Part shown: positions 1 to 6,417 of the stretch, piece after piece
How the letters are laid out: each line of letters begins with the position of its first letter
How positions within the stretch are numbered: position 1 is the first letter of the stretch
Origin: Pseudomonadota bacterium
GTDB taxonomy: Bacteria; Pseudomonadota; Gammaproteobacteria; Burkholderiales; SG8-39
Direction: 5' to 3'
Length of the DNA: 8,529 nucleotides
NCBI GenBank assembly: GCA_003242425.1
Contig: QGUL01000053.1
Location: 1 to 8,529, forward strand
Notes under the pieces: model-generated
Seen by the model: the letters and a program-made list of their open reading frames with translations, nothing else
Database searches by the model: none
What the model was told of the DNA's origin: nothing
Translations under genes and position numbers: made by a program

Positions 1-1
1 C

Positions 2-691
2 CGGGGACCTTTCCGAAAAGGCTTAGGAAATGGGAAAGGACCTGGCCCGCGCGGGAAGCCGGAGCTTGTTGAAAGGGTGCAGGGCATCCTGCCCAAGCCC
101 GTGAACTGCATCTACATCCGCCAGCCCGAACAGCTCGGTCTCGGTCACGAGGTGCTGTGCGCCCAGCCGATCGTGAACAACGAGCCCTTCGCGGTCATCC
201 TGGCCGACGACCTGATCGACGCGCGCGTGCCGGTCATGAAGCAGATGACCGATCTCTTCAACCGCGAAGGCCGCTCGCTGCTGGGCGTCATGGAAGTCCC
301 GCGCGACCAGACCGGCAGCTACGGCATCGTGCGTTCGACGCGCATCGACGACCGGCTGGAATCCATCGAGGCGATCGTGGAAAAACCCAAGCCTGCCGAG
401 GCGCCTTCCAACCTCGCGGTCATCGGCCGCTATGTGCTGACGCCGCGCATCTTCCATCATCTGCGCAACGTCCGGCCCGGCGCCGGCGGCGAGATCCAGC
501 TCACCGATGCCATCGCCTCGTTGCTGCGCGAAGAGCGCGTGTTCGCCTATCGCTTCGAAGGCACGCGCTACGACTGCGGTTCCAAGCTCGGCTATCTGCA
601 GGCCACCGTCGCCTTCGGCCGCAAACATCCGGAAGTCGGTCAGGAGTTCGACGCCTGGCTGCGCGCGGGCGGCGAAGCCGCGGCCGCCTGA
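2..691 (+). CDS. galU: UTP--glucose-1-phosphate uridylyltransferase (UDP-glucose pyrophosphorylase), 3' part
   Basis: Makes UDP-glucose from UTP and glucose-1-phosphate in the cytoplasm, feeding envelope polysaccharide and trehalose/galactose metabolism. Seen: [21 protein letters not shown], then a [11 protein letters not shown] stretch, [22 protein letters not shown] and [12 protein letters not shown], all in the order typical of bacterial GalU. The family is about 290-300 residues; the roughly 90 N-terminal residues, including the glycine-rich nucleotide-binding loop, lie outside the window. The frame used here is clean from base 56 (KPELVERV...) to the TGA at 689-691. Upstream of base 54 the recognisable peptide (EMGKDLARA, bases 27-53) is in a different frame and preceded by a TAG at 24-26, so bases 1-55 carry a frameshift and a stop, most likely sequencing errors at a contig end. 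The GTG at 77 is an internal valine, not the start. The next gene is 139 bases downstream. Confidence 0.93.
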   Translation, partial: RGPFRKGLGNGKGPGPRGKPELVERVQGILPKPVNCIYIRQPEQLGLGHEVLCAQPIVNNEPFAVILADDLIDARVPVMKQMTDLFNREGRSLLGVMEVPRDQTGSYGIVRSTRIDDRLESIEAIVEKPKPAEAPSNLAVIGRYVLTPRIFHHLRNVRPGAGGEIQLTDAIASLLREERVFAYRFEGTRYDCGSKLGYLQATVAFGRKHPEVGQEFDAWLRAGGEAAAA

Positions 692-792
692 ACGACCCGA
701 TCCCTCTTCCTTGCGGCATGCCCGGGTCCGTCCGCGCGGCCCGGGGCCGAAATCCGTTTCGCGCGCCGGATGTGCTCGCGGGCGAGTTTCCC

Positions 793-798
793 TATACT
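793..798 (+). promoter_or_regulatory. possible -10 box of an hpt promoter
   Basis: TATACT (5 of 6 matches to TATAAT) lies 32 bases before the hpt ATG, in an otherwise very GC-rich spacer after galU. No good -35 box is seen at 16-18 bases upstream (TGTGCT at 771-776 is a poor match), so this is suggestive only. Transcription would begin near 805 and give a leader of about 26 bases. An inverted repeat CTCGC-GG-GCGAG (775-786) lies between the two promoter positions. Confidence 0.4.
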
Positions 799-830
799 TG
801 GGCCCCGTTTGCACGGCAGCGGAGCGCCGC

Positions 831-1376
831 ATGATGACGAAGGAAGAAGCCTGGCGGATGCTGAACGAGGCGGAGCTCGTCTGCACGCCCGACCAGGTCG
901 AACAAGCGATCGGACGCCTGGGCGACGAAATCGCCGCGCGCCTGCACGAGCGTTTCCCGCTCGTGCTGTGCGTCATGAACGGCGCCCTGTACTTCTGCGG
1001 CAAGCTGTTGCCGCATCTGCGGTTCCCGCTTACGCTCGACTACGTCCACTGCTCGCGCTACGGCGAAGGCATCGACGGACGCGAGATCCGCTGGAAAGTC
1101 CCGCCGCCCGCGCACGTGAAGGGCCGTGCGGTGCTGGTGCTCGACGACATCCTCGACGAGGGCCATACGCTGGCGGCGATCAAGGCGCGCGTGCTCGAAC
1201 TGGGCGCGGTCTCCTGCGACATCGCGGTACTGACCGAAAAGCAGACGGGGCGGCCCAAGCCCGTGCAGGCCGATTTCGTCGGGCTAGAAGTGCCGGACCG
1301 CTTCGTCTTCGGCTGCGGGCTGGACGCCTACGGCCTGTGGCGCAACCTGCCGGCGATCTACGCCTTGAAGGCCTGA
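831..1376 (+). CDS. hpt: hypoxanthine-guanine phosphoribosyltransferase
   Basis: Transfers phosphoribose from PRPP to hypoxanthine or guanine, giving IMP or GMP (purine salvage, cytoplasmic). The 181-residue length is normal for the family. Seen: the PRPP-binding motif VLVLDDILDEGHTL at residues 101-114; the flexible-loop SRYGEG around 75-80; a lysine (K137, TEKQTG) in the purine-contacting region; and a hood segment FVGLEVPDRFVFGCGLD (149-165) like that of 6-oxopurine transferases, which separates it from adenine or xanthine enzymes. Start chosen at ATG 831 because GGAG (821-824) sits 6 bases upstream; a second ATG follows at once at 834. Upstream the frame stays open but is low-complexity GC-rich spacer. 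The next gene, 45 bases downstream, is a methylthioinosine phosphorylase whose product, hypoxanthine, is this enzyme's substrate, so co-transcription makes biochemical sense. Confidence 0.93.
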   Translation: MMTKEEAWRMLNEAELVCTPDQVEQAIGRLGDEIAARLHERFPLVLCVMNGALYFCGKLLPHLRFPLTLDYVHCSRYGEGIDGREIRWKVPPPAHVKGRAVLVLDDILDEGHTLAAIKARVLELGAVSCDIAVLTEKQTGRPKPVQADFVGLEVPDRFVFGCGLDAYGLWRNLPAIYALKA

Positions 1377-1421
1377 GCCGGATTCGCGCCGGCTTTCCGC
1401 AAGCATTCGAACGGATTCATC

Positions 1422-2165
1422 ATGTTGGCAATCATCGGCGGCAGCGGCCTCACCAAGCTGAGCAACCTCGACGTCACCTATCGCAAGGCCACGCGTACGC
1501 CTTACGGCGAACCCTCGGGCGCGCTGACTTTCGGCAAGATCCGCGGACGGGATGTGATCTTCCTCGCGCGTCACGGCTACGGCCACACCATCCCGCCGCA
1601 CGAGGTGAACTACCGCGCCAATATCTGGGCGCTGCAACAGGAAGGCGTCAAACAGGTGATTTCGGTCGCATCGGTGGGCGGCATCCGTGCCGACCTCGTG
1701 CCCGGCACCCTGGTGGTGCCCGACCAGATTCTCGATTACACCTGGGGGCGGCCCTCCACCTTCTTCGACGGCGGCGGCGACGGCCCGGTCGTGCACGTGG
1801 ATTTCACCCATCCCTATTCGGAGCCGCTGCGGCAGGCTATCCTGCAGGCGGCGCGCGCCTGCGGGGAACCTATCGTCGACGGCGGCGTCTACGCTGCTAC
1901 GCAGGGGCCGCGGCTCGAAACGGCTGCCGAAGTCCGGCGCCTCGAGCGCGACGGCGCCGACATGGTCGGCATGACCGGCATGCCGGAAGCGGTGCTCGCG
2001 CGCGAACTGGAATTGCAGTACGCCACGATCGCGGTCGTGGTGAACTACGCCGCGGGCAAGGGCGACAGCGCGGACGGCATCCCCTTCGACCAGATCGAGT
2101 CCGCCCTCCAGGACACCGTTGCGCGCGCACGGCGCGTGCTCGAGGAACTGGTGGTGGCGCTATAA
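1422..2165 (+). CDS. mtnP: S-methyl-5'-thioinosine phosphorylase (MTAP/PNP family)
   Basis: Phosphorolysis of S-methyl-5'-thioinosine to hypoxanthine and 5-methylthioribose-1-phosphate, a step in disposal of methylthioadenosine left by polyamine synthesis. Seen in 247 residues: N-terminal IIGGSGL (4-10), phosphate-binding ARHGYGH (49-55), [15 protein letters not shown] (57-71), SVGGI (84-88) and PGT (94-96), then [16 protein letters not shown] (155-170) and [10 protein letters not shown] (181-190). This order is that of trimeric MTAP/PNP proteins. In the base-binding segment the protein has Asn208 in VVNYAAG where methylthioadenosine phosphorylases have Asp; that favours a 6-oxopurine substrate, as in the characterised Pseudomonas aeruginosa enzyme. 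The symbol mtnP is a family label; function as an adenosine-type MTAP or plain PNP is less likely. Start ATG 1422 begins the conserved N-terminus; only a weak GGA (1413-1415) precedes it. It sits between hpt and def on the same strand. Confidence 0.88.
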   Translation: MLAIIGGSGLTKLSNLDVTYRKATRTPYGEPSGALTFGKIRGRDVIFLARHGYGHTIPPHEVNYRANIWALQQEGVKQVISVASVGGIRADLVPGTLVVPDQILDYTWGRPSTFFDGGGDGPVVHVDFTHPYSEPLRQAILQAARACGEPIVDGGVYAATQGPRLETAAEVRRLERDGADMVGMTGMPEAVLARELELQYATIAVVVNYAAGKGDSADGIPFDQIESALQDTVARARRVLEELVVAL

Positions 2166-2184
2166 CAAGGAGCGCAGCTTCGTC

Positions 2185-2715
2185 ATGATCCGCGAAGTCC
2201 TGAGAATGGGCGATCCGCGCCTGTTGCAGAAGGCGCAGCCGGTGGAGCAGTTCGACACTCCGGAATTGCACGCGCTGATCCAGGACATGCGCGACACCAT
2301 GGCGCACCTCAACGGCGCGGGGCTGGCGGCGCCGCAGATCGGCGTCGGGCTGCAGGTGGTGATCTTCGGCGTCAAGCCGAGCCCCGGGCGGCCCGATATC
2401 GAGGAAGTGCCGGACACGGTGCTCATCAACCCCACGCTCACGGCGCTCGGCAACGAGATGATCGAATCCTGGGAAGGCTGCCTGTCGGTGCCGGGAATGC
2501 GGGGCCTGGTGCCGCGCTTCCGCCACATCCGCTACCAGGGCTTCGACGAGAAGGGCAACAAGATCGACCGCACGGTGGAGGGCTTCCACGCCATCGTCGT
2601 GCAGCACGAGGTCGATCATCTGCACGGCATCCTCTATCCCATGCGCATCCGCGATCTCTCGAACTTCGGTTTCGCGGACGTGCTCTTCCCCGGCCAGGCG
2701 CTCGAGGACGACTGA
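2185..2715 (+). CDS. def: peptide deformylase
   Basis: Removes the formyl group from the N-terminal formyl-methionine of nascent proteins at the ribosome. All three family motifs are present: [10 protein letters not shown] (44-53), EGCLS (97-101) and QHEVDHLHG (140-148). Predicted metal ligands are Cys99, His141 and His145, with Glu142 catalytic and Gln51 in the oxyanion site. Length 176 residues is normal. Start: ATG 2185 opens the usual [15 protein letters not shown]-terminus; AAGGAG (2167-2172) is a strong ribosome site but 12 bases away, a longer spacing than usual, and no in-frame start lies between. That site overlaps the end of the preceding gene (19-base gap), so the two are probably co-transcribed. 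The gene is not next to fmt, the common partner of def; the sequence resembles the second, fmt-unlinked deformylase common in betaproteobacteria. The stop is 6 bases from the convergent glnD stop. Confidence 0.95.
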   Translation: MIREVLRMGDPRLLQKAQPVEQFDTPELHALIQDMRDTMAHLNGAGLAAPQIGVGLQVVIFGVKPSPGRPDIEEVPDTVLINPTLTALGNEMIESWEGCLSVPGMRGLVPRFRHIRYQGFDEKGNKIDRTVEGFHAIVVQHEVDHLHGILYPMRIRDLSNFGFADVLFPGQALEDD

Positions 2716-2721
2716 GCGCGC

Positions 2722-5295
2722 TCAGGCCAGCGCTTCCAGCAGCTCCTGTTCGAGCTGCAATACGCGCTTCTCGTCCTCCAGCGCCGCGCCGCTCACCACG
2801 AACACGTCCTCGGCGCGTTCGCCCAGCGTGACGATCTTCGCCATGTGCAGGGTGATCTCGTGCGCGCTCAGCACGCGCGCGATGCGGTAGAGCAGGCCGG
2901 GCTGGTCGCCCGCCGTCACACTGAGCAGGTGGTACTGGTGTTTGTCGTCGGGCCGGATCTGCACGTCCGGCGCGATGGGGAAGTGCTTGAGCTGCCGCGA
3001 CACGCGGCCGCGCGCGGGCGGACCGAGGGGCGCCTTGCGTTCCAGGTGCTCGCTCAGCTCGTATTCGATCAGGTTGACCAGGTCGCGGTACTGGTGCGAG
3101 GTGCTCATGCCGAGCACCACGAAGCTGTTGAGCGAATAGCCGTGGCGCGTGGTGTGGATGCGCGCTTCGGCGATGTTGAAGTTGATCGATTCGAAATAGC
3201 CGCAGATGCGCGCGAACAGGTCGCGGTCGGCACGGCTGTAGACCATCACCTGCAGGCCCTCGCCGGAGGGGAAGACGCGCGCCTTGACCACCGGCTTCTC
3301 GGTATTGACGCGCCAGTGCAGGTTGCGGGTCTGCCAGGCGATATCGTCCGGTTCGTGCCGCAGGAAGTAGGCGACGTCCAGATGGCGCCACAGGCGCTCG
3401 GCGTACTCGTCCGGCAGGGCTTGCAGCCGCAGGAGCCGCAGCGCTTCGCTCTGGCGCGCGTGCACGTCCAGATCGAGCGGTTCGCCGGGACCCGAAAGCA
3501 CCCGGCGCGTCGCATGGAACAGATCCTCCAGCAGCTTGCCTTTCCAGGCGTTCCATACGGTGGGGCTGGTGCCGCGGATGTCGGCGACCGTGAGCAGATA
3601 AAGCGCGACGAGCCGCCGCTCGCTGCCGACGATGGCGGCGAACTCGCGCACCACGTCCGGGTCGGTGAGGTCGCGCTTCTGCGCGGTGTTCGACATGGTG
3701 AGGTGGTGTTCGACCAGGAACGCCACCAGCTCGGTGTCCTCCGCCGACAGGCCGTGCGCGCGGCAGAACTGCAGGGCGTCCGCCTTGCCGAGTTGCGAGT
3801 GATCGCCGCCGCGTCCCTTGGCGATGTCGTGGAACAGCGCGGCGATGTAGAGCAGCCAGTTGCGTTCGAAGGTCGTCATCAGCCGGCTGCAGAGCGGGTA
3901 CTCGTGCGCGTATTCCGCCAGGGTGAAGCGGCGCAGATTGCGCACCACCATGAGGATGTGCTGGTCCACGGTGTAGACGTGGAACAGGTCGTGCTGCATT
4001 TGGCCGACGATGCGGCCGAAGGCGGGGAGATACCGCCCGAGGATGTCGTACTGGTTCATGCGCCGCAGCTCGTGCACGATGCCGCGCGGCTGCTGCAGGA
4101 TCTGCAGGAACAGCGCGCGATGGCGCGGGTTGCGGCGGAAGGCGGCGTCGATGCGCACGCGCGCGCGCCACAATGCCCGCAGCGTGGGCGCCGTCATGCC
4201 TTTCAGTTCGGAATGCTGCTGCAGGAGCAGGAAGCTCTCCAGGATCGCTGCGGGCTCGCGTTCGAAGAGTTCCGGATCGCGCGCGTGCAGCAGATCGCGC
4301 TGGCGCAGGAAGCGCTCGTTGATCGCCTCGGTGCCGGTGCCGTCGTCGGGAAACAGCGCGGCTTCGAGGTTCTGGATCAGGATGGTGTTGAGCTGGGTGA
4401 TGGCCTTGGCGACGCGGTAGTAGTGCTGCATGAACACTTCGCTCGCGCGCTTGCCCTGCTGCCCGCTGAAGCCGTATTCCCGCGCCAGCGCTTCCTGATG
4501 ATCGAACAGGATGCGCTCCTCGCGTCTGCCCGCGAGCAGGTGCAGGCGCAGCCGCAGGCCCTTGAGCCAGTTCTCGTGCCGCCGCAGGCTGCGCGCCTCC
4601 TCGCGGGTGATGAGCGCGCGTTCGGCGAGCTCGTTCCAGTCCGCGCCGAAGCCCGCCGCGCGGCTCATCCAGAGGATGGTCTGCAGGTCGCGTAGCCCAC
4701 CCGGCGCTTCCTTGATGTTCGGCTCCAGGCTGTAAGGGCTGTCCTGGTATTTGGCATGGCGCTGCTGCTGTTCCAGCAGCTTGGCGCGGAAGAACAGCCG
4801 CGGGTCGAGGCGGGCGGTGAAGGTCGCGCGCAGGCGTTCGTACAGGCGCCGGCTGCCGCAGAGGTAACGCGCTTCGAGCAGGGCGGTCTGGACGGTGATG
4901 TCCTTGGCCGCTTCCTCTATGCATTCGTCGATCGTGCGCACGCTGTGGCCGATGTTGAGGCCCAGGTCCCACAGCCCGCCCACGAAGCGTTCCAGGGTCT
5001 GTGCCACGGCGGCCTCGGGGGCGGCCGGCAGCAGGACCAGCACGTCCACGTCGGAATGCGGGAACTGGTCGCCGCGTCCGTAGCCGCCGACCGCCACCAG
5101 GGCGAAGTCGCGCGGCAGGGCGGCGGCTTGCCAGGCCTCGCGCAGTAACTGGTCGATCAGCCGGCAATGGGCGCGCAGATAGCGCGCGGCGGCACGGTCG
5201 GTCCGGAAGGCGGCGGCCAGCGCGGCCCGGCCGGTCGCCAGCCGCTGGCGCGAGGCGCCGGCGGCGTCGGCGAGTCGGGCGGGCACCGAAACCAT
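2722..5295 (-). CDS. glnD: bifunctional PII uridylyltransferase / uridylyl-removing enzyme
   Basis: Sensor of glutamine: uridylylates PII proteins (GlnB/GlnK) at low glutamine and removes UMP at high glutamine, controlling glutamine synthetase and nitrogen regulation. Full length at 857 residues. Domains in order: nucleotidyltransferase with GGYGRGDQFPHSDVD (70-84; Asp82 and Asp84 the metal-binding pair); a helical central region (about 150-420) including PGGLRDLQ (198-205); an HD hydrolase domain (about 435-560) with HDLFHVYTVDQHIL and the HD pair His489-Asp490 in ALFHDIAKGRGGDHS; then two C-terminal ACT domains, about 682-755 (VMVYSRADRDLFARICGYF) and 788-857 (LLSVTAGDQPGLLYRIARVL). All catalytic motifs look intact. 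The ATG (5295) follows the map stop by one base (TGA-G-ATG) with no strong ribosome site, so translation is probably coupled to map. A long open frame also overlaps it on the same strand but lacks any family motif. Confidence 0.97.
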   Translation of the reverse strand: MVSVPARLADAAGASRQRLATGRAALAAAFRTDRAAARYLRAHCRLIDQLLREAWQAAALPRDFALVAVGGYGRGDQFPHSDVDVLVLLPAAPEAAVAQTLERFVGGLWDLGLNIGHSVRTIDECIEEAAKDITVQTALLEARYLCGSRRLYERLRATFTARLDPRLFFRAKLLEQQQRHAKYQDSPYSLEPNIKEAPGGLRDLQTILWMSRAAGFGADWNELAERALITREEARSLRRHENWLKGLRLRLHLLAGRREERILFDHQEALAREYGFSGQQGKRASEVFMQHYYRVAKAITQLNTILIQNLEAALFPDDGTGTEAINERFLRQRDLLHARDPELFEREPAAILESFLLLQQHSELKGMTAPTLRALWRARVRIDAAFRRNPRHRALFLQILQQPRGIVHELRRMNQYDILGRYLPAFGRIVGQMQHDLFHVYTVDQHILMVVRNLRRFTLAEYAHEYPLCSRLMTTFERNWLLYIAALFHDIAKGRGGDHSQLGKADALQFCRAHGLSAEDTELVAFLVEHHLTMSNTAQKRDLTDPDVVREFAAIVGSERRLVALYLLTVADIRGTSPTVWNAWKGKLLEDLFHATRRVLSGPGEPLDLDVHARQSEALRLLRLQALPDEYAERLWRHLDVAYFLRHEPDDIAWQTRNLHWRVNTEKPVVKARVFPSGEGLQVMVYSRADRDLFARICGYFESINFNIAEARIHTTRHGYSLNSFVVLGMSTSHQYRDLVNLIEYELSEHLERKAPLGPPARGRVSRQLKHFPIAPDVQIRPDDKHQYHLLSVTAGDQPGLLYRIARVLSAHEITLHMAKIVTLGERAEDVFVVSGAALEDEKRVLQLEQELLEALA

Positions 5296-5296
5296 C

Positions 5297-6118
5297 TCAG
5301 GCGGCTTGCAGGCTCTGGGGCATGGGCGGCGCGCCGGGCGAGACGGTCAGGACCTCGTAGCCGGTCTGGGTGACCAGCACGGTGTGCTCCCATTGGGCGG
5401 ACAGGCTGCGGTCCTGGGTGAGGATGGTCCAGCCGTCGGCGCGTTTGCCCTTGAGTTCGCGGATGCCCGGCTTGCCGGCGTTGATCATCGGCTCGATGGT
5501 GAAAATCATGCCGGGCTGCAGCTTGAGCCCGGTGCCGGGACGGCCGTAATGCAGCACCTGCGGCTCCTCGTGGAATTTGCGGCCGATGCCGTGGCCGCAG
5601 AATTCGCGCACCACGCTGTAGCCGTGGGCTTCGGCGTGGCGCTGGATGGCATGGCCGATGTCGCCCAGGTAGGCCCCGGGGCGCACCTTGAGGATGCCGA
5701 TCCACATGCATTCGAAAGTCACCTCGCACAGGCGCCGGGCCTGGATCGAGGGCTCGCCGATGTAGAACATCCGGCTCGTGTCGCCGTGGAAGCCGTCCTT
5801 GGTGATGATGGTGATGTCGATGTTGAGGATGTCGCCGTTTTTCAGCACGTACTCGTTCGGCACGCCGTGGCAGACGACATCGTTCACCGAGGTGCAGATG
5901 GCCTTGGGATAGGGCGGATAGCCGGGCGGCGCGTAGTTGAGCGGGGCCGGCGTGGTGCCCTGCACGTCGCGCATGTATTCGTGGCACAGGCGGTCCAGTT
6001 CGGCGGTCGTGATGCCCGGTTTGACGTACGGGGTGATGAAGTCGAGGACCTCCGCCGCGAGCCGGCCGGCGACCCGCATGCCTTCGATTTCTTCCGGAGT
6101 CTTGATGACGACCGCCAT
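5297..6118 (-). CDS. map: type I methionine aminopeptidase
   Basis: Removes the initiator methionine from proteins with a small second residue, after deformylation. The 273-residue protein matches E. coli-type MetAP from MAVVIKTPEEIEGMRVAGRL onward. Predicted dimetal ligands, by comparison with E. coli, are Asp101, Asp113 (in HGDTS), His176 (CGHGIG), Glu209 (TIEP) and Glu244 (WEHT); His84 in VVCHG matches the substrate-contacting histidine. There is a small loop insertion around residues 54-67 (GTTPAPLNYAPPGYP) compared with E. coli. Start: ATG 6118 preferred to an in-frame TTG at 6148, because the conserved N-terminus begins there, GAAAGG (6130-6135) lies upstream, and the TTG overlaps the -10 box of the promoter. 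First gene of a map-glnD operon divergent from rpsB. Confidence 0.96.
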   Translation of the reverse strand: MAVVIKTPEEIEGMRVAGRLAAEVLDFITPYVKPGITTAELDRLCHEYMRDVQGTTPAPLNYAPPGYPPYPKAICTSVNDVVCHGVPNEYVLKNGDILNIDITIITKDGFHGDTSRMFYIGEPSIQARRLCEVTFECMWIGILKVRPGAYLGDIGHAIQRHAEAHGYSVVREFCGHGIGRKFHEEPQVLHYGRPGTGLKLQPGMIFTIEPMINAGKPGIRELKGKRADGWTILTQDRSLSAQWEHTVLVTQTGYEVLTVSPGAPPMPQSLQAA

Positions 6119-6147
6119 GGTTGGTACTGCCTTTCGCAAAACACGCA

Positions 6148-6176
6148 AGCATAAGTGATGGCCGCGGACGAGGCAA
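6148..6176 (-). promoter_or_regulatory. sigma70-type promoter of map-glnD
   Basis: Read on the minus strand: -35 TTGCCT (6171-6176, 4 of 6 matches to TTGACA), a 17-base spacer, and -10 TATGCT (6148-6153, 4 of 6). The predicted transcript start near 6141 gives a leader of about 23 bases containing the GAAAGG ribosome site of map. Predicted from sequence only. Confidence 0.6.
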
Positions 6177-6207
6177 TTTGACCCGGTTCACGCCGGCCGG
6201 CTAATGG

Positions 6208-6220
6208 CTTGTCGGACAAG
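6208..6220. promoter_or_regulatory. inverted repeat between divergent promoters, possible operator
   Basis: CTTGTC-G-GACAAG is a perfect 6-bp dyad with a one-base centre. It lies 7 bases upstream of the proposed rpsB -35 box and about 31 bases upstream of the map -35 box. The core TTGT-NNN-ACAA has the shape of FadR-subgroup GntR operators, but no regulator gene is in the window and the assignment is inference. It could also be chance. Confidence 0.35.
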
Positions 6221-6227
6221 GCCAATA

Positions 6228-6257
6228 TTGGGGAGCGGGCGGGCGGCGTGCTATACT
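6228..6257 (+). promoter_or_regulatory. promoter of rpsB-tsf
   Basis: -10 TATACT (6252-6257, 5 of 6 matches) with a weaker -35 TTGGGG (6228-6233) at 18-base spacing, followed by a GC-rich stretch. Transcription would start near 6264, giving a leader of about 154 bases before the rpsB ATG. The -10 box is identical to that proposed upstream of hpt. Confidence 0.6.
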
Positions 6258-6299
6258 CCGCGGCCACTTGGGCGCTGTTTGATCGGCCCGGGTGAAAGG

Positions 6300-6325
6300 C
6301 GGTGTCCGGGATGGCCCGGGCGCCG
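6300..6325 (+). promoter_or_regulatory. rpsB leader hairpin 1
   Basis: Bases 6300-6310 pair with 6315-6325 in an 11-bp stem (nine Watson-Crick pairs and two G-U pairs) closed by an AUGG tetraloop. No run of T follows, so it is not an intrinsic terminator. A competing helix is possible: GCCCGGG (6286-6292) with CCCGGGC (6315-6321), which would use the same 3' arm. Confidence 0.6.
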
Positions 6326-6333
6326 GAATCCAG

Positions 6334-6405
6334 CGTCCGTCCTTTAGGGTGCCCCGTCCCGGCGGGGTTTCGGTACACGGACGGACGTCAGCAACCAACC
6401 CTAAA
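6334..6405 (+). promoter_or_regulatory. rpsB leader H-type pseudoknot next to the Shine-Dalgarno
   Basis: Helix 1: CGTCCGTCC (6334-6342) with GGACGGACG (6379-6387), nine perfect pairs plus a possible outer G-U. Helix 2: TTTAGGGT (6343-6350), the first bases inside the helix 1 loop, with ACCCTAAA (6398-6405), eight perfect pairs. An inner hairpin CCCCG (6352-6356)/CGGGG (6363-6367) fits in the same loop. Helix 2 ends two bases before the GGAG ribosome site, placing it to influence ribosome access. Confidence 0.6.
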
Positions 6406-6417
6406 ACGGAGCGATCC

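Larger units (their letters stand above)
6264..6417 (+). promoter_or_regulatory. structured rpsB 5' leader, candidate S2 autoregulatory element
   Basis: The roughly 154-base leader holds a strong hairpin (6300-6325), then a pseudoknot-capable module (6334-6405) that abuts the ribosome site GGAG (6408-6411). In E. coli, S2 represses its own rpsB-tsf mRNA through the 5' leader; position and structure here fit the same logic, though binding of S2 is inferred. The frame upstream of the rpsB ATG stays open through the leader but encodes nothing S2-like, so it is treated as untranslated. Confidence 0.65.

Noticed and set aside
77..79. GTG at 77 as a start codon of a short galU
   Set aside because: It is an internal valine codon; family-like residues continue upstream and the N-terminal domain is simply cut off by the window.
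721..745. CCCGGGTC/GGCCCGGG hairpin after galU as a terminator
   Set aside because: An 8-pair stem is possible but the loop is large and no T run follows; CCCGGG repeats are common in such GC-rich DNA.
770..2188. 472-codon plus-strand frame over hpt and the phosphorylase
   Set aside because: Arg/Ala-rich shadow frame spanning two well-supported genes and their spacer.
2845..4695. 616-codon open frame on the plus strand, antisense to glnD
   Set aside because: Antisense frame in register with glnD codon bias; no motifs and no ribosome site noted.
2438..5167. 909-codon open frame on the minus strand overlapping glnD
   Set aside because: Arginine/alanine/proline-rich translation with no family motif, while the overlapping glnD frame carries every expected GlnD motif. 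It is a shadow frame of high-GC coding sequence.
6119..6148. TTG start for map at 6148 adding ten residues
   Set aside because: It overlaps the predicted -10 box, so it would be upstream of the transcript start; the conserved N-terminus begins at ATG 6118.
6292..6417. In-frame upstream extension of rpsB
   Set aside because: The extra residues are not S2-like, the region forms RNA structure, and ATG 6418 has a well-spaced GGAG.
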